Shown here: positions 19,040 to 28,287 of the stretch, one piece after another | How positions within the stretch are numbered: position 1 is the stretch's first letter | Layout of the letters: the number at the start of each line of letters is the position of its first letter | From: AP-15 sp963788085 | Lineage (GTDB): Bacteria; Pseudomonadota; Alphaproteobacteria; ATCC43930; CGMCC-115725 | DNA: 64,000 bases | Assembly (NCBI GenBank): GCA_963788085.1 | Contig: CAWBFS010000045.1 | Coordinates: 11,856 to 75,855 of the forward strand | Direction of reading: 5' to 3' | Notes under the pieces: generated by a model | Databases searched by the model: none | Told to the model about the DNA's origin: nothing | Seen by the model: only the letters and a program-made list of their open reading frames with translations | Program-made: the position numbers and the translations under genes

Positions 19040-19700
19040 TTATTCCTGACCGCCGACAGACCCCGCCCCCGGCCGTAAAGATCGGGCTCCACAAGGGTGG
19101 TGCGACCGGTGACCGGCTCGGAACCCTGCCGCCCGATTACCGAACCCGGCAGAGGCGCCTTTCCATCCCGCAACGCGTCGAGCAGCGCCTCGGTCGCGGA
19201 AGCGTCCAGATCCTCGTAGAAATCGTCGTTGACCTGCAGGATCGGCGCGTTTACGCAGGCGCCGAGACACTCGACCTCGACTAGCGTGAAGAGCCCGTCC
19301 GGAGTGGTGCCGCCGACGCCGATGCCGAGCTTACGCTCGCAGGCCTGAACGACGGCGTCCGAGCCGCGCAGCCAGCACGGCGTCGTCGTGCAGGCCTGCA
19401 GCAGGTACCGCCCGACCGGCCGCAGATTGAACATCGTATAGAAGGTCGCGACTTCGTAGACGCGGATCGGCGCCATTTCGAGGATCCGGCCGACGTGATC
19501 CATCGCCGCGCGCGGCAGCCAGCCGCCGTGCTGTTCCTGCGCGATGTACAGCAGCGGCAACACGGCGCTAGCCTGACGGCCCGGCGGGTATTTGGCGATG
19601 TGCGCCTTGGCCTGCTCGAGATTTCCCGGCGTGAACTCGAAGCTCTCGGGCTGCTCGACCAATGGGACTTTTGGGGAAGTCCTTCGACCGGCGCGCTCAT
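19040..19700 (-). CDS. nuoE: NADH-quinone oxidoreductase subunit E (frame breaks at both ends)
   Basis: [2Fe-2S] subunit. The core has YPPGRQASAVLPLLYIAQEQ, TTPCWLRGSDAV and VECLGACVNAPI, supplying the four cluster cysteines. An ATG at 19700 overlapping the nuoD stop (ATGA, reading MSAPVEGLPQ) is the expected start, and a one-base shift in CCCCAAAA near 19675 links it to PLVEQPESFEF. At the 3' end the core frame runs on into nuoF, while another frame has a TAA at 19040 nine bases before nuoF, so a further indel in a G-run is likely. Both ends are inferred. Confidence 0.82.
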
Positions 19701-20911
19701 CGGTCGATCTCGCCGAATACGATGTCCATCGAGCCGATGATCGCGACGACATCGGCGAGCATGTGGCCGCGGCACATGAAATCGGTCGCCTGCAGAAAGG
19801 CAAAGCCGGGCGATCTGATCTTGCAGCGATAGGGCCGGTTGGTGCCGTCCGCAACCAGATACACGCCGAACTCGCCCTTCGGCGCCTCGACCGCCGTGTA
19901 GGTCTCGCCGGGCGGCACGTGATAGCCCTCGGTATAGAGCTTGAAGTGATGGATCAGCGCTTCCATCGAATGCTTCATCTCGGCCCGCGGCGGCGGCGCC
20001 ACCTTGCGGTCGTTGACCTTGACCGGCCCCGCCGGCATCTGCGCGAGCGCCTGCCTGATGATGCGCACCGATTGGCGCATCTCCTCGATTCGGACGAGGT
20101 AACGATCGTAGGAATCGCCGTTGCGCCCGATTGGAACATCGAACTCCATCTTGTCATAGGCGTCATAGGGCTGCGCGCGGCGCAGATCCCAGGCGACCCC
20201 GGAGCCGCGCAACATCGGGCCGGAAAATCCCCAATCCGCGGCCTGCTCGGCGGTCACCACTCCGATATCGACGGTGCGCTCCTTGAAGATGCGGTTCTCG
20301 GTCAGCAAGCGTTCGATATCGTCGATCGTCTGCGGGAAGGTGTCGCAAAATGCCAGAATGTCCTCGGCGAGGCCGGCGGGCATGTCGAGGTGCACGCCGC
20401 CGGGGCGGAAGTAATTGGCGTGCAAGCGGGCGCCCGAGACGCGCTCGTAAAATTCCATCAGCCGCTCGCGCTCTTCGAAGCCCCACAGGAACGGCGTGAT
20501 CGCGCCGACATCGAGCCCGAACGCGCAGACACACAGCAAATGGTTCAATATCCGGGTAATCTCGGCAAACAGCACCCGGATGTATTGCGCCCGCGGCGGT
20601 GGGGTGATGCCCATCAATTTTTCGACCGCAAGCGCGAAAGCGTGCTCCTGGCACATCGGCGACACGTAGTCGAGCCGATCGAAATACGGGATCGCCTGCA
20701 GATAGGTCTTGTACTCGATCAGCTTTTCGGTGCCGCGGTGCAACAGGCCGATATGCGGATCGGCCCGCTCGACGACCTCGCCATCCATCTCGAGGACCAG
20801 CCGCATGACGCCGTGCGCCGCTGGATGCTGCGGCCCGAAATTCATCATGTAGTTCTTGATGTGGGGCGGGCCTTCGAGCTCGTCCGGCACCTGCGGCCGC
20901 TGCTCGCTCAC
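19697..20911 (-). CDS. nuoD: NADH-quinone oxidoreductase subunit D
   Basis: 404 residues from a GTG at 20911 that overlaps the nuoC stop. NFGPQHPAAHGVMRLVLEMD and HIGLLHRGTEKLIEYKTYLQ are the quinone-site signatures, and the protein ends IIGSMDIVFGEIDR as expected. Frame intact. Confidence 0.96.
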   Translation of the reverse strand: MSEQRPQVPDELEGPPHIKNYMMNFGPQHPAAHGVMRLVLEMDGEVVERADPHIGLLHRGTEKLIEYKTYLQAIPYFDRLDYVSPMCQEHAFALAVEKLMGITPPPRAQYIRVLFAEITRILNHLLCVCAFGLDVGAITPFLWGFEERERLMEFYERVSGARLHANYFRPGGVHLDMPAGLAEDILAFCDTFPQTIDDIERLLTENRIFKERTVDIGVVTAEQAADWGFSGPMLRGSGVAWDLRRAQPYDAYDKMEFDVPIGRNGDSYDRYLVRIEEMRQSVRIIRQALAQMPAGPVKVNDRKVAPPPRAEMKHSMEALIHHFKLYTEGYHVPPGETYTAVEAPKGEFGVYLVADGTNRPYRCKIRSPGFAFLQATDFMCRGHMLADVVAIIGSMDIVFGEIDR

Positions 20912-21543
20912 GGCGGCTCCTCCCCTGCGGTGCCGCCGTTGCTTGTGACCGCCTTTTCGTCGCCCGGGAGGATCTTGTCCATTCCCTCCCACGGCGACAG
21001 GAAGTCGAAGCTGCGGAATTCCTGCTGCAATCGAACCGGGTCGTAGACGACCGCCTTCTGATCCTCGTCGTAGCGTAGCTCGACATATCCGGTCAGCGGG
21101 AAATCCTTGCGCAGCGGATGACCCTCAAAGCCGTAATCGGTCAAGATCCGGCGCAGATCGGGGTTGTCGGCGAAATAGATGCCGAACAAATCCCACGCCT
21201 CACGCTCCCACCAGCCGGCGCTGCTGAACAACCCGACCGCGGAGGGGACCGGCTGCTCCTCGTCGGTCTCGATCTTGATGCGGATGCGCTGGTTGAGCCG
21301 CAAGCTCAAGAGGTTATAGACAACCTCGAAACGCAGTGGCCGGTCTGGAAAATCGACGCCGCAGATGTCGCAGAGCACGGTAAAGGCGCAATTCGGGTCG
21401 TCGCGGAGAAATTTCAGGGCATGCGCCAATGCTTCCCGCTTCACCCGGCAGCACAGTTCGCCACCGCGGATTTCGGAAGCGATCAGCGCATCGGACAACG
21501 CCGTCGAGACGCGCTGGATCAGGGCCTCGAGTTTTTCCTGCAT
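20908..21543 (-). CDS. nuoC: NADH-quinone oxidoreductase subunit C
   Basis: 211 residues. The signature WWEREAWDLFGIYFADNPDL is present, with RRILTDYGFEGHPLRKDFPL following. Hydrophilic connecting subunit of complex I. Six bases after nuoB. Confidence 0.95.
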   Translation of the reverse strand: MQEKLEALIQRVSTALSDALIASEIRGGELCCRVKREALAHALKFLRDDPNCAFTVLCDICGVDFPDRPLRFEVVYNLLSLRLNQRIRIKIETDEEQPVPSAVGLFSSAGWWEREAWDLFGIYFADNPDLRRILTDYGFEGHPLRKDFPLTGYVELRYDEDQKAVVYDPVRLQQEFRSFDFLSPWEGMDKILPGDEKAVTSNGGTAGEEPP

Positions 21544-21549
21544 GGCGGA

Positions 21550-22092
21550 TCAGCGGACGAAGTTGCGGGTGCGCCTAATCTTTTTTTGCAGCAACAGGAC
21601 ACCGTAGAGCAGTGCTTCGGCCGTCGGCGGACAGCCTGGAACGTAAACGTCCACCGGCACGATGCGATCGCAGCCGCGTACCACCGAGTAGGAATAGTGA
21701 TAATAGCCGCCGCCATTGGCGCACGACCCCATCGAGATGACCCAGCGCGGCTCGGCCATTTGGTCGTAAACCTTGCGCAATGCCGGCGCCATCTTATTGC
21801 ACAATGTGCCGGCCACGATCATGACGTCCGACTGGCGGGGGCTCGCACGGAAGACCACGCCGAACCGGTCGAGATCATAGCGGCTCGCCCCGGTATGCAT
21901 CATCTCGACTGCGCAACAAGCCAGACCAAAGGTCATCGGCCACAGCGACCCGGTGCGCGCCCAGTTCACCAAATTGTCGAGCGTCGCGACGACAAACCCC
22001 TGGTCCTGCACTTCTTCGGTCGCAGCCTTGAGAAGCACATTCTGCTCAGTGCCGGGAGGAACCGGGCGGGTGGGTGTCTCGATCACTCCCAT
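21550..22092 (-). CDS. nuoB: NADH-quinone oxidoreductase subunit B
   Basis: 180 residues from MGVIETPTRPVPPGTEQN. The N2 cluster region FGLACCAVEMMH is intact, followed by MGSCANGGGYYHYSYSVVRG and VPGCPPTAEALLYG. It overlaps the nuoA 3' end by 10 bp. The upstream extension of the frame is a nuoA shadow. Confidence 0.96.
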   Translation of the reverse strand: MGVIETPTRPVPPGTEQNVLLKAATEEVQDQGFVVATLDNLVNWARTGSLWPMTFGLACCAVEMMHTGASRYDLDRFGVVFRASPRQSDVMIVAGTLCNKMAPALRKVYDQMAEPRWVISMGSCANGGGYYHYSYSVVRGCDRIVPVDVYVPGCPPTAEALLYGVLLLQKKIRRTRNFVR

Positions 22093-22448
22093 TCCAACGC
22101 CCCCTTTTGCCATTCGTAGATAAACCCGATGGTCAGCACGGCGAGGAATACGATCATGGACCAAAACCCAAACATCCCGATATCGCCGAGCGCGACCGCC
22201 CACGGAAACAGGAAGGCCACTTCGAGATCGAAAATGATGAACAGGATCGCGACTAAATAATAGCGGACATCGAACCGGATCCGGGCATCGCCGAACGGGT
22301 CGAACCCGCATTCATAAGGCGACAACTTCTCCGTGTTGGGTCGCTGGCGCGCAATAACGAAAGAGGCGGCGACCATCGCGATCGATATCGCGCCGGCAAT
22401 AGCCAAAAACACGAGGATCGGGAAGTACTCGCGCAGTATGGTTTCCAT
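22083..22448 (-). CDS. nuoA: NADH-quinone oxidoreductase subunit A
   Basis: 121 residues, three helices, first gene of the operon. It starts METILREYFPILVFLAIAG and contains KLSPYECGFDPFGDARIRFD and FDLEVAFLFPWAVAL. The longer frame upstream to 22550 has no support. Confidence 0.95.
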   Translation of the reverse strand: METILREYFPILVFLAIAGAISIAMVAASFVIARQRPNTEKLSPYECGFDPFGDARIRFDVRYYLVAILFIIFDLEVAFLFPWAVALGDIGMFGFWSMIVFLAVLTIGFIYEWQKGALEWE

Positions 22449-22520
22449 TGGAGCTCTTGCTGACGTGCTGCACCTCGGGCCGCAGAGTAACTTCGCCCCG
22501 GCCCACTCGTCACAGGAACA

Positions 22521-22526
22521 TATATA
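22521..22526 (-). promoter_or_regulatory. Possible -10 element upstream of nuoA
   Basis: TATATA on the minus strand in an otherwise GC-rich 150-bp gap between tRNA-Asp and nuoA, about 72 bp before the start. No good -35 box is visible, so this is only a candidate. Confidence 0.25.
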
Positions 22527-22600
22527 ATGCGGATTGCCGGAATGCGACACCGCTGGCCGCGATCTGCTGCGGCGCAGCAGGATTCCGCGTCCACAATCGA

Positions 22601-22677
<77 letters not shown>

Positions 22678-22775
22678 GCGGCCTCGACCCGGGCGGGCAC
22701 TCCTACCCTTCCGGCTGGAGGGTGTCAAGCAAACCCCGGTCGATCGAGCCGAGCAACGACGCTAGAACGCCTGCC

Positions 22776-23031
22776 TTACGGCACCTCGACGAGTTCGAGC
22801 CGGCGCTCAACGCGCTCGAGACGCCCGGTCCATGCTGTCGAGCCGGCTCTGCATTGACGCGAAATCGATTTTCAACGCGGCGAAATCACCATGCAGGCCA
22901 GCGACATCGCGTTCGACCGCGGCCAGACCGGTAATCACTTCGTCGAGCTTGCGCTCCACTCGGTCGAAGCGCTCGTCCTGTCGAGCGAAGCGCGCTCGCA
23001 GGAAGTCGAGAACCTCGGAATTATCGGCCAT
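22776..23031 (-). CDS. Small coiled-coil protein (frame break near 3' end)
   Basis: About 84 residues, almost entirely charged heptads: MADNSEVLDFLRARFARQDE, then DRVERKLDEVITGLAAVERD. The annotated frame ends RLDSMDRASRAR, but a one-base shift near 22817 continues the heptads as RLERVERRLELVEVP to a TAA at 22776, which looks like the true end. A common short alphaproteobacterial coiled-coil type; function unknown. It sits alone between two tRNAs. Confidence 0.6.
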
Positions 23032-23062
23032 TACTCACTCACTCGATCGCTCTGCTGCTCAG

Positions 23063-23138
23063 TGGTGGGCGATGACGGACTCGAACCGCCGACCCTCTCG
23101 GTGTAAACGAGATGCTCTACCAACTGAGCTAATCGCCC
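23063..23138 (-). tRNA. tRNA-Val (TAC)
   Basis: A 76-nt cloverleaf: acceptor GGGCGAT/ATCGCCC, anticodon stem TCTCG/CGAGA with loop TTTACAC (anticodon TAC), T-arm GGTTCGAGTCC, encoded CCA. Minus strand, just downstream of hup. Confidence 0.96.
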
Positions 23139-23151
23139 CGCGCCCCGCGGG

Positions 23152-23424
23152 TCAATTCAGCGAATCGCGCAATCCCTTGCCGGGCTTGAATTTGGCCTGT
23201 TTCGAGGCGGCAATCTGGATCTTCTCACCGGTCCGCGGGTTGCGTCCTTCCGATGCTGCCCGCGACGCGACCGAAAATGTGCCAAAGCCGACGAGACGCA
23301 CCTCGTCGCCGCCTTTCAGCGCTTCCGCGATGGCGTCGAATACGGCGTCAACGGCCTTGCTCGCCTCCGACTTCTTCATATCAGTCTTGCTGCTGACGGA
23401 GTCGACGAGTTCGTTTCTGTTCAC
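23152..23424 (-). CDS. hup: DNA-binding protein HU
   Basis: 90 residues: MNRNELVDSVSSKTDMKKSE, then VRLVGFGTFSVASRAASEGR with the DNA-binding arm GRNPRTGEKIQIAASKQAKF. Nucleoid-associated, bends DNA non-specifically. A good promoter lies upstream, and lon is the next gene upstream on the same strand. Confidence 0.95.
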   Translation of the reverse strand: MNRNELVDSVSSKTDMKKSEASKAVDAVFDAIAEALKGGDEVRLVGFGTFSVASRAASEGRNPRTGEKIQIAASKQAKFKPGKGLRDSLN

Positions 23425-23475
23425 GATACCCCCCTGGGCGAGTGTAAGGGACTAAACCTGATCTGTTCGCCGCAG

Positions 23476-23504
23476 AGTTTAGAGGGCTGCCGCCAAGGGG
23501 TCAA
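23476..23504 (-). promoter_or_regulatory. Sigma-70 type promoter of hup
   Basis: Minus-strand TTGACC (23499-23504) and TAAACT (23476-23481) with a 17-bp spacer, 52 bp before the hup start in a 175-bp gap. Good match to the housekeeping consensus. Confidence 0.55.
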
Positions 23505-23599
23505 CTGGGCAGCAGCCCGGAATCGAAGCAATCTTGAGGCTAAACGAAGCTGGGTAGAACTCTCTCTCGCAGCCTGACCCACATTATTCCGCCAACTGG

Positions 23600-26002
23600 T
23601 TAATGAGTTACCAATCCCGATCGCTCTTCGCGAGCCGGGATCACCGGTTCGCCTCCGCCCTCCTCCGGCCAAGCAACCGGGGTCAGCGGCGCGGCCAGCG
23701 CTTCCAGGAGGAGCTCGTCGACCGTCTTTACCGGGATAATTTTCAACCCGCGCTTTACATTGTCGGGGATCTCGGCGAGATCTTTCTCGTTTTCCTTCGG
23801 GATCAGCACCGTCTTCAAGCCGCCGCGAAGGGCCGCGAGAAGCTTCTCCTTCAGGCCGCCGATCGGCAACACGCGACCGCGCAGGGTGATCTCCCCGGTC
23901 ATCGCGATGTCTCGCTTGACGGGAACGCCGCTCAGCACCGAAACGATCGAGGTCACCATCGCCACGCCGGCGGACGGGCCGTCCTTGGGCGTCGCACCCT
24001 CCGGCACATGGACGTGGATGTCCTTCTTCTCGAAGACCGTCGGCAGGATGCCGAAGACATTGCTGCGCGATTTGACGTAGCTCTCGGCGGCCTGCACCAA
24101 TTCCTTCATCACGTCGCCGAGCTTGCCGGTCGCCGTGACCCGCCCTTTTCCCGGAACCGTCACCGCCTCGATCGTCAGCAATTCGCCGCCGACCTCGGTC
24201 CAGGCGAGGCCGGTCGTGCACCCGACCAGATCCTCGCTCTCCGCCTCGCCAAACCGGAACTTGCGCACCCCGGCATATTTTTCCAGGTTGCGGCGCGTCA
24301 CTGCGACGCGCTCCGTCTTCTTCATCAGAATGTCTTTGATCGCCTTGCGGGTCAGGTTGGCGATCTCGCGCTCGAGATTGCGAACACCGGCCTCGCGCGT
24401 GTAGTAGCGGATCAGATCGCGCATCGCGTCGTCGCTGATGCTCCACTCGTTCTTGCGGACGCCGTGCGCCGCCATCTGCTTCGGGATCAGGTGACGCTTT
24501 GCGATCTCGACCTTCTCGTCCTCGGTGTAGCCCGGGATGCGGATGATCTCCATTCGGTCGAGCAAGGGCTGCGGGATGCGCAGCGTATTCGCGGTCGTCA
24601 CGAACATCACATCGGAGAGGTCGTAGTCGACCTCGAGGTAATGGTCGTTGAACGTGGAGTTCTGCTCGGGGTCGAGCACTTCGAGGAGGGCGGAAGATGG
24701 ATCGCCACGCCAGTCCGCGCCGAGCTTGTCGACCTCGTCGAGCAGGAAGAGGGGGTTCGAAGATTTCGCCTTCTTCATTCCCTGGATGACCTTGCCCGGC
24801 ATCGAGCCGATATAGGTCCGCCGATGACCGCGGATCTCGGCTTCGTCACGCACGCCGCCCAACGACATCCGGACAAAGTTTCGCCCGGTCGCGCGGGCGA
24901 CCGATTTGCCGAGGGAGGTCTTGCCGACCCCCGGGGCGCCGACCAGACACAGGATCGGACCCTTCATCTTCTTCATGCGCTGCTGCACGGCGAGGTATTC
25001 GAGGATGCGCTCCTTGACCTTTTCGAGCCCGAAATGGTCGGCGTCGAGCACCTTCTCCGCGCCTTTGATGTCGCGTTTGATCTTGGTCCGGTTTTGCCAG
25101 GGCACCGACAGCAGCCAGTCGAGATAGTTGCGCACGACCGTCGCCTCGGCCGACATCGGGCTCATGCTGCGCAGCTTCTTCAGCTCGGCGACCGCCTTGT
25201 CGCGCGCCTCCTTCGAAAACTTCGTCTTGTTGATGCGATCCTCGAGCTCGGCCATCTCGTCGCGACCGTCCTCGCCTTCGCCGAGTTCCTTCTGGATCGC
25301 CTTCAGCTGCTCGTTCAGGTAGTACTCGCGCTGCGTCTTCTCCATTTGGCGCTTGACGCGATTGCGAATGCGCTTTTCGACCTGGAGGACCCCGATTTCG
25401 CCCTCCATGTAGCCGAACACCTTCTCGAGACGCTCGGCCACCGTCCCCGTTTCGAGCAGCTCCTGCTTCTCGGGTATCTTCAAGCTCAAATGCGCCGCGA
25501 CCGTATCGGCCAGCTTGCCGGGCTCTTCGATCTGGTTGATCGAGACCAAAACCTCCGGCGGGATCTTCTTGTTGAGCTTGATATACTGCTCGAACTGAGA
25601 CACCACGGTGCGCGCGAGCGCCTCGGTCTCCTGCTGCTCGCCGGCATTCTCCGGGATGGTCTCGGCGACCGCCTGGAAGAACTGGGGGTTATCGGCAAAC
25701 CTGACGATGCGGGCACGCTGACCCCCCTCGACCAGTACTTTGACCGTGCCGTCGGGCAGCTTGAGGAGTTGCAGCACGGTCCCGACAGTGCCGACCGTAT
25801 AGATGTCCGAAGTCGCGGGGTCGTCTTGGGCTGCATTCTTCTGAGTGACGAGCAGAATCTGCTTGTCGTCCTTCATCACGTCCTCGAGCGCCCGCACCGA
25901 CTTTTCGCGGCCGACAAACAACGGCACGATCATGTGCGGAAACACGACGATGTCGCGTAGGGGCAGGACGGGATAAAGTGCACCGCGCGCAGCTTCTAAC
26001 AT
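23600..26002 (-). CDS. lon: ATP-dependent protease Lon
   Basis: 800 residues, intact. N-terminal substrate domain from LYPVLPLRDIVVFPHMIVPL, then AAA+ Walker A GAPGVGKTSLGKS and Walker B FLLDEVDKLG, then the Ser-Lys protease domain with KDGPSAGVAMV and LPIGGLKEKLLAALRGG. Degrades damaged and regulatory proteins. A CTTGAA word lies about 90 bp upstream, but no convincing heat-shock promoter was found. Confidence 0.97.
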   Translation of the reverse strand: MLEAARGALYPVLPLRDIVVFPHMIVPLFVGREKSVRALEDVMKDDKQILLVTQKNAAQDDPATSDIYTVGTVGTVLQLLKLPDGTVKVLVEGGQRARIVRFADNPQFFQAVAETIPENAGEQQETEALARTVVSQFEQYIKLNKKIPPEVLVSINQIEEPGKLADTVAAHLSLKIPEKQELLETGTVAERLEKVFGYMEGEIGVLQVEKRIRNRVKRQMEKTQREYYLNEQLKAIQKELGEGEDGRDEMAELEDRINKTKFSKEARDKAVAELKKLRSMSPMSAEATVVRNYLDWLLSVPWQNRTKIKRDIKGAEKVLDADHFGLEKVKERILEYLAVQQRMKKMKGPILCLVGAPGVGKTSLGKSVARATGRNFVRMSLGGVRDEAEIRGHRRTYIGSMPGKVIQGMKKAKSSNPLFLLDEVDKLGADWRGDPSSALLEVLDPEQNSTFNDHYLEVDYDLSDVMFVTTANTLRIPQPLLDRMEIIRIPGYTEDEKVEIAKRHLIPKQMAAHGVRKNEWSISDDAMRDLIRYYTREAGVRNLEREIANLTRKAIKDILMKKTERVAVTRRNLEKYAGVRKFRFGEAESEDLVGCTTGLAWTEVGGELLTIEAVTVPGKGRVTATGKLGDVMKELVQAAESYVKSRSNVFGILPTVFEKKDIHVHVPEGATPKDGPSAGVAMVTSIVSVLSGVPVKRDIAMTGEITLRGRVLPIGGLKEKLLAALRGGLKTVLIPKENEKDLAEIPDNVKRGLKIIPVKTVDELLLEALAAPLTPVAWPEEGGGEPVIPAREERSGLVTH

Positions 26003-26134
26003 AAGCCCTCATCTGCAAAAGACCGTCCCGGAGACCGGGAGGGCAAGGATAGGGATACAGGTCTAAGGTTGGCCTCGTGGCGCCGGCCTTCAAGTCGGCC
26101 CGCGGTTTCAGCGACGGGGTGTGACGCCGCAGGC

Positions 26135-27397
26135 TCAGTCACCTGTGCCGACGCCGCCACGGTCGGAATAGATATGGAGCGGCCTCGCCCGCCCCTCGAC
26201 GACCTCGCGATTGATCACGATCTCGCTGACGCCGACGAGGCTCGGCAGTTCGAACATCGAGTCGAGCAGGATCGCTTCCATAATCGAACGCAGCCCGCGC
26301 GCTCCGGTCTTGCGCAGGATAGCCCTGTGGGCGATCGCTTTGAGCGCCTCCTCATTCAACTCGAGCCGGACGTCCTCCATCTCGAACAGCCGCTGATATT
26401 GCTTGACGAGGGCGTTCTTGGGCTTGGTCAAGATGTCGACCAGCACCGCCTCGTCGAGATCATCGAGGGTCGCCACGACCGGCAGCCGGCCGACGAATTC
26501 GGGGATCAGCCCGAATTTCAAGAGATCCTCGGGTTCGAGGTCCTTCAGGATTTCTCCGGTCTTGCGCTCCTCCGGCCCCCGCACCTCGGCGCCGAAGCCG
26601 ATCGAGGTGCCCTGCCGGCGTTGCGCGATGATTTTTTCGAGCCCGGCAAACGCCCCGCCGCACACGAAGAGAATGTTGGTCGTATCGACTTGGAGAAATT
26701 CCTGCTGGGGGTGCTTGCGGCCGCCCTGCGGCGGAACCGAGGCGATCGTCCCCTCCATGATCTTCAGAAGAGCCTGCTGGACGCCTTCGCCCGACACATC
26801 GCGCGTGATCGACGGGTTGTCGGATTTGCGGGAGATCTTGTCGACTTCGTCGATATAGACGATCCCCCGCTGCGCCCGCTCGACGTTATAGTCGGCCGCC
26901 TGCAGCAGCTTCAGAATGATGTTCTCGACGTCCTCGCCGACATATCCGGCCTCGGTCAGGGTCGTCGCATCCGCCATCGTGAACGGTACGTCGATGATCC
27001 GCGCCAGTGTCTGGGCCAGCAGCGTCTTGCCCGATCCGGTCGGGCCGACCAGCAATATGTTCGATTTGGCAAGCTCGACGTCGTTGTTCTTCGCGCCGTG
27101 CGCGAGGCGCTTGTAATGGTTGTGCACCGCAACCGACAGCACGCGCTTGGCATGATCCTGGCCGATCACGTAATCGTCGAGCACCTTGCAAATGTCGCGC
27201 GGGCCGGGCACCCCGTCGCGCGACTTGACCAGAGTAGTTTTGTGCTCCTCACGGATGATGTCCATGCAGAGCTCGACGCATTCATCGCAGATGAACACGG
27301 TCGGGCCGGCGATCAGCTTTCTGACCTCATGCTGGCTCTTGCCGCAAAACGAGCAGTAGAGCGTGTTCTTCGCGTCGCTGCCGCTGGATTTGGTCAT
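26135..27397 (-). CDS. clpX: ATP-dependent Clp protease ATP-binding subunit ClpX
   Basis: 420 residues from MTKSSGSDAKNTLYCSFCGK. An N-terminal C4 zinc finger (CSFCGK...CDECVELC) precedes the AAA+ domain with GPTGSGKTLLAQTLAR and VYIDEVDKISRK. Unfolds substrates for ClpP, encoded just upstream on the same strand. The ATG at 27397 is chosen by homology; 14 extra codons upstream lie in a duplicated sequence. Confidence 0.97.
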   Translation of the reverse strand: MTKSSGSDAKNTLYCSFCGKSQHEVRKLIAGPTVFICDECVELCMDIIREEHKTTLVKSRDGVPGPRDICKVLDDYVIGQDHAKRVLSVAVHNHYKRLAHGAKNNDVELAKSNILLVGPTGSGKTLLAQTLARIIDVPFTMADATTLTEAGYVGEDVENIILKLLQAADYNVERAQRGIVYIDEVDKISRKSDNPSITRDVSGEGVQQALLKIMEGTIASVPPQGGRKHPQQEFLQVDTTNILFVCGGAFAGLEKIIAQRRQGTSIGFGAEVRGPEERKTGEILKDLEPEDLLKFGLIPEFVGRLPVVATLDDLDEAVLVDILTKPKNALVKQYQRLFEMEDVRLELNEEALKAIAHRAILRKTGARGLRSIMEAILLDSMFELPSLVGVSEIVINREVVEGRARPLHIYSDRGGVGTGD

Positions 27398-27420
27398 CGC
27401 CACTCCGTCGCCGGCTGGAG

Positions 27421-27452
27421 CAATGCCCCACTGGAACAATGCCCCACTGGAA
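27421..27452. repeat. 16-bp tandem duplication ahead of clpX
   Basis: CAATGCCCCACTGGAA occurs twice in immediate succession, about 25 bp upstream of the clpX start, in the clpP-clpX gap. Direct observation; no function is evident. Confidence 0.7.
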
Positions 27453-27602
27453 CAACACCCACGCCGTTCGGCCTTAACCGGAAGCCGGAGAGCGCTACCG
27501 CCACCCGCTTCCGGTGCTCAAGTATATGTGCTCTCGACGGATCAACAACCACTTAATCGCCGTCGGCTTCTAGCGCGGGAACCGTCAAGCGCGCGCCCTT
27601 TG

Positions 27603-28244
27603 CTATTTGAAACCCTTTTCCGGTTCGTCGCGGCCGGGCCGGCTTTCGACCACTTCGTCAATGAGGCCGAATTCTTTCGCTTCGAGCGGCGAAAGAAATT
27701 TGTCGCGCTCGACCGCGGCGGCGATGGTTTCGAGCGGCTGGCCGGTATGCCGGACATAGATTTCGTTGAGCCGCGCCCGCAGCGCCAAGATCTCGCGCGC
27801 CTGGATTTCGATATCCGTCGCCTGCCCCTGCGCGCCGCCCGAAGGCTGGTGGATCATGATGCGCGAATTCGGCAGTGAAAACCTCTTCCCCTTGGCTCCG
27901 GCGCACATCAGCAGCGAGCCCATCGAGGCGGCCTGACCGATGCACACCGTCGACACCGGGGAGCGGATGTACTGCATCGTGTCGTAGATCGCGAGCCCCG
28001 AGGTGACGACCCCGCCCGGCGAGTTGATATAAAAGGCGATGTCCTTCGCCGGGTTTTCCAATTCGAGGAACAACAGCTGGGCGCAGATCAGGCTGGCGAC
28101 CGCATCGTGGACCGGGCCGACCAGGAAGATGATCCGCTCTTTGAGCAGGCGCGAGTAGATGTCATAGGCGCGTTCGCCGCGGTTGGTCTGCTCGACGACC
28201 ATCGGCACCAGATTGTTCATGTACTGTTCGAAGTAATCCGACAT
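27603..28244 (-). CDS. clpP: ATP-dependent Clp protease proteolytic subunit
   Basis: 213 residues from MSDYFEQYMNNLVPMVVEQT. Catalytic Ser in GQAASMGSLLMCAGAKGKR and His in MIHQPSGGAQGQATD. RERIIFLVGPVHD-like strand and YINSPGGVVTSGLAIYDTM are typical. The frame extends upstream into the tig repeat region (GQTPA units) but that is a shadow of the tig tail. Confidence 0.96.
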   Translation of the reverse strand: MSDYFEQYMNNLVPMVVEQTNRGERAYDIYSRLLKERIIFLVGPVHDAVASLICAQLLFLELENPAKDIAFYINSPGGVVTSGLAIYDTMQYIRSPVSTVCIGQAASMGSLLMCAGAKGKRFSLPNSRIMIHQPSGGAQGQATDIEIQAREILALRARLNEIYVRHTGQPLETIAAAVERDKFLSPLEAKEFGLIDEVVESRPGRDEPEKGFK

Positions 28245-28287
28245 TTGCTGGCTCCTCCTAATGCGCCTTTCATGCGGCGTAATTGGG

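Noticed and set aside
23603..25960. 785-codon open frame on the plus strand opposite lon
   Set aside because: It mirrors lon codon for codon in a GC-rich genome, has no recognisable domain, and lon is intact and certain.
26003..26134. Heat-shock (RpoH) promoter ahead of lon
   Set aside because: A CTTGAA word is present, but no matching -10 at proper spacing could be found.
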